Below, piece by piece: positions 5,105-6,645 of a DNA stretch of 6,645 nucleotides. Numbering within the stretch: the stretch's first letter is position 1; each line of letters opens with the position of its first letter. The position numbers and the translations under genes are program-made. The notes below the pieces were generated by a model. It worked only from the letters and a program-made list of their open reading frames with translations. It was not told the DNA's origin and did not search any database. Origin of the DNA: Firmicutes bacterium UBA6132 (GTDB lineage: Bacteria > Bacillota_A > Clostridia > Tissierellales > Sedimentibacteraceae); assembly GCA_002435835.1 (NCBI GenBank), contig DIVM01000033.1, positions 10,757-17,401 on the forward strand. The letters are read 5' to 3'.

Positions 5105-5730
5105 CGAACAATATAAGAAAAATTATTTTATCAAGCGGAAATATGCATAAAATAAAAGAGATAAAAGAGATTTTAAAAGACATGCCTTTTGAAATAGTAT
5201 CAAAAGATGACATGGGTTTTAGAAATTTTGATGTATTAGAAGATGGTAAAACACTTGAAGAAAATGCTTTAAAAAAGGCATTTGGTCTTCACAAATTAAT
5301 TAAAGGAATAATAATAGCAGATGATACTGGACTCTTTGTAGATGCATTAAACGGGGACCCCGGTGTATACTCAGCAAGATATGCAGGGGAACATGTTAGT
5401 GATAAGGAAAACAATAAACTTTTATTAAAAAACCTTATTAATGTGCCTATGGAAAAGAGAACTGCATATTTTAAAACAGTGATGGCTATTGTTTTAGAGA
5501 ATGGTGATAAATTAGTAGCTGAAGGAATTTGCAAAGGAAAAATAGCTACAGAACCAAAAGGTAAAAACGGATTTGGTTATGACTCTCTTTTTATAGTTGA
5601 TGATACTGATAAAACTATGGGTGAAATGACTGATGAAGAAAAAAATAAAATAAGCCACAGAGCTAATGCTTTAGTAAATTTAAAGAAAAAGCTGGAGGAA
5701 TTTTTAAGTGAAGATAATGGTAGTAAGTGA
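5101..5730 (+). CDS. rdgB: XTP/dITP diphosphatase (non-canonical purine NTP pyrophosphatase)
   Basis: This 209-residue HAM1/RdgB-family enzyme hydrolyses XTP, ITP and dITP to the monophosphate plus pyrophosphate, keeping deaminated purines out of RNA and DNA. Visible motifs are [11 protein letters not shown] (11-21, the substrate-binding S/T-x-N-x2-K), [24 protein letters not shown] (73-96; the catalytic-base Asp lies in ADDTGL, a conservative Thr variant of ADDSGL), [11 protein letters not shown] (154-164) and SHRANAL (185-191). The start ATG overlaps the rph stop and GAGG at 5087-5090 is 10 nt upstream. The C-terminal 23 nt overlap the next gene. The length is slightly above the E. coli homologue through a charged C-terminal tail. 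Pairing with rph links RNA and nucleotide quality control in one transcript. Confidence 0.96.
   Translation: MTNNIRKIILSSGNMHKIKEIKEILKDMPFEIVSKDDMGFRNFDVLEDGKTLEENALKKAFGLHKLIKGIIIADDTGLFVDALNGDPGVYSARYAGEHVSDKENNKLLLKNLINVPMEKRTAYFKTVMAIVLENGDKLVAEGICKGKIATEPKGKNGFGYDSLFIVDDTDKTMGEMTDEEKNKISHRANALVNLKKKLEEFLSEDNGSK
5694..5698 (+). promoter_or_regulatory. Ribosome binding site deciding the metallophosphoesterase start
   Basis: GGAGG inside the 3' end of rdgB is 9 nt before GTG 5708. The next in-frame ATG (5717) would be 18 nt away and would remove the first beta strand of the metallophosphoesterase fold. GTG is therefore taken as the start. Confidence 0.75.
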
Positions 5731-6187
5731 TACTCACGGAGCCTTGCTTCAACCTATTATTAATGCTATGAAAAAAGAAGAAAATGTTGATGTGCTAATT
5801 CATTGTGGAGATAAATTCAAAGATGCGGAATTGCTTTCTAAAGAGTTAGGTATAAAAACATTATATAGGGTGCCTGGCAATTGTGATTTTGATACAAAGC
5901 ATAAAAGCATGCTGTTTTTAGAGCTACAAGGAAAGTATGTTTTAATTACTCATGGTCATTTGCAACATGTTAAGGACGGAATGGAAATTTTAAAAAAATA
6001 TGCTGAAGATAATCATGCTGATATAGTTCTTTTCGGGCACACTCATAAAAGTTTTAATGAATGGGATAAAAACATACTTTATTTTAATCCAGGCAGTACA
6101 ATTCTTCCAAAGGAAGGTAAAGCAAGTTTCGGAATAATAAATTTATTAGAAAATGAAATTACAAGCAGGTTAGTAGATATAATTTGA
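5708..6187 (+). CDS. YfcE/MJ0936-type metallophosphoesterase
   Basis: This 159-residue single-domain calcineurin-like phosphoesterase has the complete set of dimetal ligand motifs: VVSDTHG (5-11, Asp8 and His10), IHCGD (31-35, Asp35), VPGNCD (55-60, Asn58), ITHGH (80-84, His82) and FGHTH (109-113, His111 and His113). NPGST (127-131), typical of the YfcE/MJ0936 group, follows. Members hydrolyse phosphodiesters in vitro, usually with Mn2+ or a similar metal; the cellular substrate is mostly unknown. The protein is cytoplasmic, with no signal peptide. It starts with GTG inside rdgB (23-nt overlap, different frame), so it is translationally coupled and last in the rph operon. The stop codon lies within a short tandem duplication. 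Some databases call these proteins phosphodiesterase YfcE or YsnB; the enzyme class is secure, the physiological role is not. Confidence 0.93.
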   Translation: MKIMVVSDTHGALLQPIINAMKKEENVDVLIHCGDKFKDAELLSKELGIKTLYRVPGNCDFDTKHKSMLFLELQGKYVLITHGHLQHVKDGMEILKKYAEDNHADIVLFGHTHKSFNEWDKNILYFNPGSTILPKEGKASFGIINLLENEITSRLVDII

Positions 6188-6217
6188 TATAGTAGATATA
6201 GTAGGTATAATTTAATA
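6171..6217 (+). repeat. Imperfect tandem duplication spanning the metallophosphoesterase stop codon
   Basis: TAGTAGATATAATTTGATA (6171-6189) recurs as TAGTAGGTATAATTTAATA (6199-6217) with two mismatches. A third partial unit, TAGTAGATA, sits between them (6190-6198). The first copy encodes the C-terminal Val-Asp-Ile-Ile and the TGA stop; the later copies are untranslated. Confidence 0.7.
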
Positions 6218-6223
6218 CATAAT

Positions 6224-6254
6224 AAAGCTCAAGAGTGTTTCTTCTTGAGCTTTT
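6224..6254 (+). terminator. Probable terminator of the rph operon
   Basis: A perfect 11-bp stem, AAAGCTCAAGA (6224-6234) with TCTTGAGCTTT (6243-6253), has an 8-nt loop. The T-tract is short because the Ts lie largely within the stem (TTTT ends at 6254), so termination may be incomplete. Its position, 36 nt after the stop and before a strong uvrB promoter, supports the call. Confidence 0.7.
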
Positions 6255-6283
6255 AGTATATATGTATAATTAAATCATATTAG

Positions 6284-6312
6284 TTGACTTTATAAATTCC
6301 AAGTTATATAAT
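6284..6312 (+). promoter_or_regulatory. Sigma-A promoter of uvrB
   Basis: TTGACT (6284-6289) and TATAAT (6307-6312) are separated by exactly 17 bp, a near-perfect vegetative promoter. The predicted transcription start is near 6319, about 31 nt before the uvrB ATG and just upstream of the LexA box. Confidence 0.8.
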
Positions 6313-6325
6313 ATATTAGAATATA

Positions 6326-6339
6326 CGAACATACGTTTT
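6326..6339. promoter_or_regulatory. LexA (SOS) box controlling uvrB
   Basis: CGAACATACGTTTT matches the Firmicutes LexA consensus CGAAC-RNRY-GTTYC at all but the last position. It lies immediately downstream of the predicted transcription start, where bound LexA would block transcription until DNA damage activates RecA. Confidence 0.85.
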
Positions 6340-6349
6340 GAGGTGTAAA

Positions 6350-6645
6350 ATGTCTAAATTTAAAATTAAATCTGATTTCAAACCAATGGGTGATCAACCT
6401 GATGCCATCGATAAGTTAACAGAAGGATTAAATAATAATTTAAAATATCAAACACTATTAGGTGTAACAGGTTCTGGAAAAACTTTTACTATGGCAAATA
6501 TAATAGAGAAGGTTCAAAAACCTACTTTAATTCTTGCCCACAATAAAACTTTGGCAGCTCAGTTATGTTCGGAATTTAAAGAGTTTTTTCCTGACAATGC
6601 TGTTGAATATTTTGTAAGTTATTATGATTATTATCAGCCGGAAGC
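6350..6645 (+). CDS. uvrB: Excinuclease ABC subunit B, N-terminal fragment
   Basis: The window holds the first 98 codons and two further bases of uvrB, which continues past the right edge (the full protein is usually about 650-670 residues). UvrB is the damage-verifying helicase-like subunit of nucleotide excision repair; it receives DNA from UvrA and recruits UvrC. Visible are the family N-terminus [17 protein letters not shown] (4-20), the Walker A motif GVTGSGKT (38-45), [12 protein letters not shown] (61-72, motif Ia region) and SYYDYYQPE (90-98), the start of the beta-hairpin segment that clamps DNA. GAGG at 6340-6343 precedes ATG 6350 by 6 nt. The promoter and LexA box directly upstream show it is an SOS gene. 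It is independent of the preceding operon. Confidence 0.97.
   Translation, partial: MSKFKIKSDFKPMGDQPDAIDKLTEGLNNNLKYQTLLGVTGSGKTFTMANIIEKVQKPTLILAHNKTLAAQLCSEFKEFFPDNAVEYFVSYYDYYQPE

Noticed and set aside
1..6645. CRISPR array, insertion sequence, prophage or tRNA
   Set aside because: No regularly spaced repeats, transposase or integrase motifs, or tRNA cloverleaf elements were found on either strand.

Overview
The window looks like chromosomal DNA of a low-G+C, probably endospore-forming Firmicute of the class Clostridia. The evidence is AT-rich intergenic DNA, strong GGAGG-type ribosome binding sites, intrinsic terminators, a Firmicutes-type LexA box, a clostridial-style feo locus with the small FeoB-associated Cys-rich protein, and the gene order rph - rdgB - metallophosphoesterase. 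All recognised genes are on the + strand. Species cannot be named from this sequence alone.

Region 1 (1-3398) is an iron-homeostasis block. It opens with the last 42 codons of a DtxR-family metal-dependent repressor. An N-terminally extended FeoA-domain protein follows, then a 125-bp gap, then FeoB (the ferrous-iron permease), then a 48-residue single-membrane-span Cys-rich protein of the FeoB-associated type, and finally a Fur-family regulator closed by a strong intrinsic terminator. The feoA-feoB gap holds two perfect palindromes with the same architecture (half-site AGTTARC, 4-nt spacer). They are the best candidates for operators of an iron-sensing repressor, with the neighbouring DtxR-type protein as the leading suspect. 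The visible Cys-x2-Glu-His ligand motif of that protein points to an iron-sensing (DtxR/IdeR-like) rather than manganese-sensing (MntR-like) type.

Region 2 (3399-4180) is a single-gene unit. It encodes a 183-residue protein with a basic N-terminus, a Pro/Thr/Glu/Val repeat linker and a beta-rich carboxypeptidase-regulatory-like domain. That domain resembles the N-terminal domain of clostridial spore cortex-lytic enzymes of the SleC type, but no catalytic domain is attached. The gene has its own terminator.

Region 3 (4181-6260) is a tightly packed RNA/nucleotide maintenance operon: rph (RNase PH), rdgB (XTP/dITP diphosphatase, overlapping rph by 4 nt) and a YfcE/MJ0936-type metallophosphoesterase with a GTG start inside the end of rdgB. 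A promoter with a consensus -10 precedes it and a hairpin terminator follows it.

Region 4 (6261-6645) is the SOS-controlled uvrB promoter and the first 98 codons of uvrB. A near-consensus sigma-A promoter (TTGACT, 17 bp, TATAAT) is followed directly by a LexA box with one mismatch to the Firmicutes consensus. The gene runs off the window.

No rRNA, tRNA, CRISPR array, insertion sequence or phage feature was seen. The gene content is mostly ordinary housekeeping. The least explained items are the twin palindromes before feoB and the orphan spore-domain-like protein.
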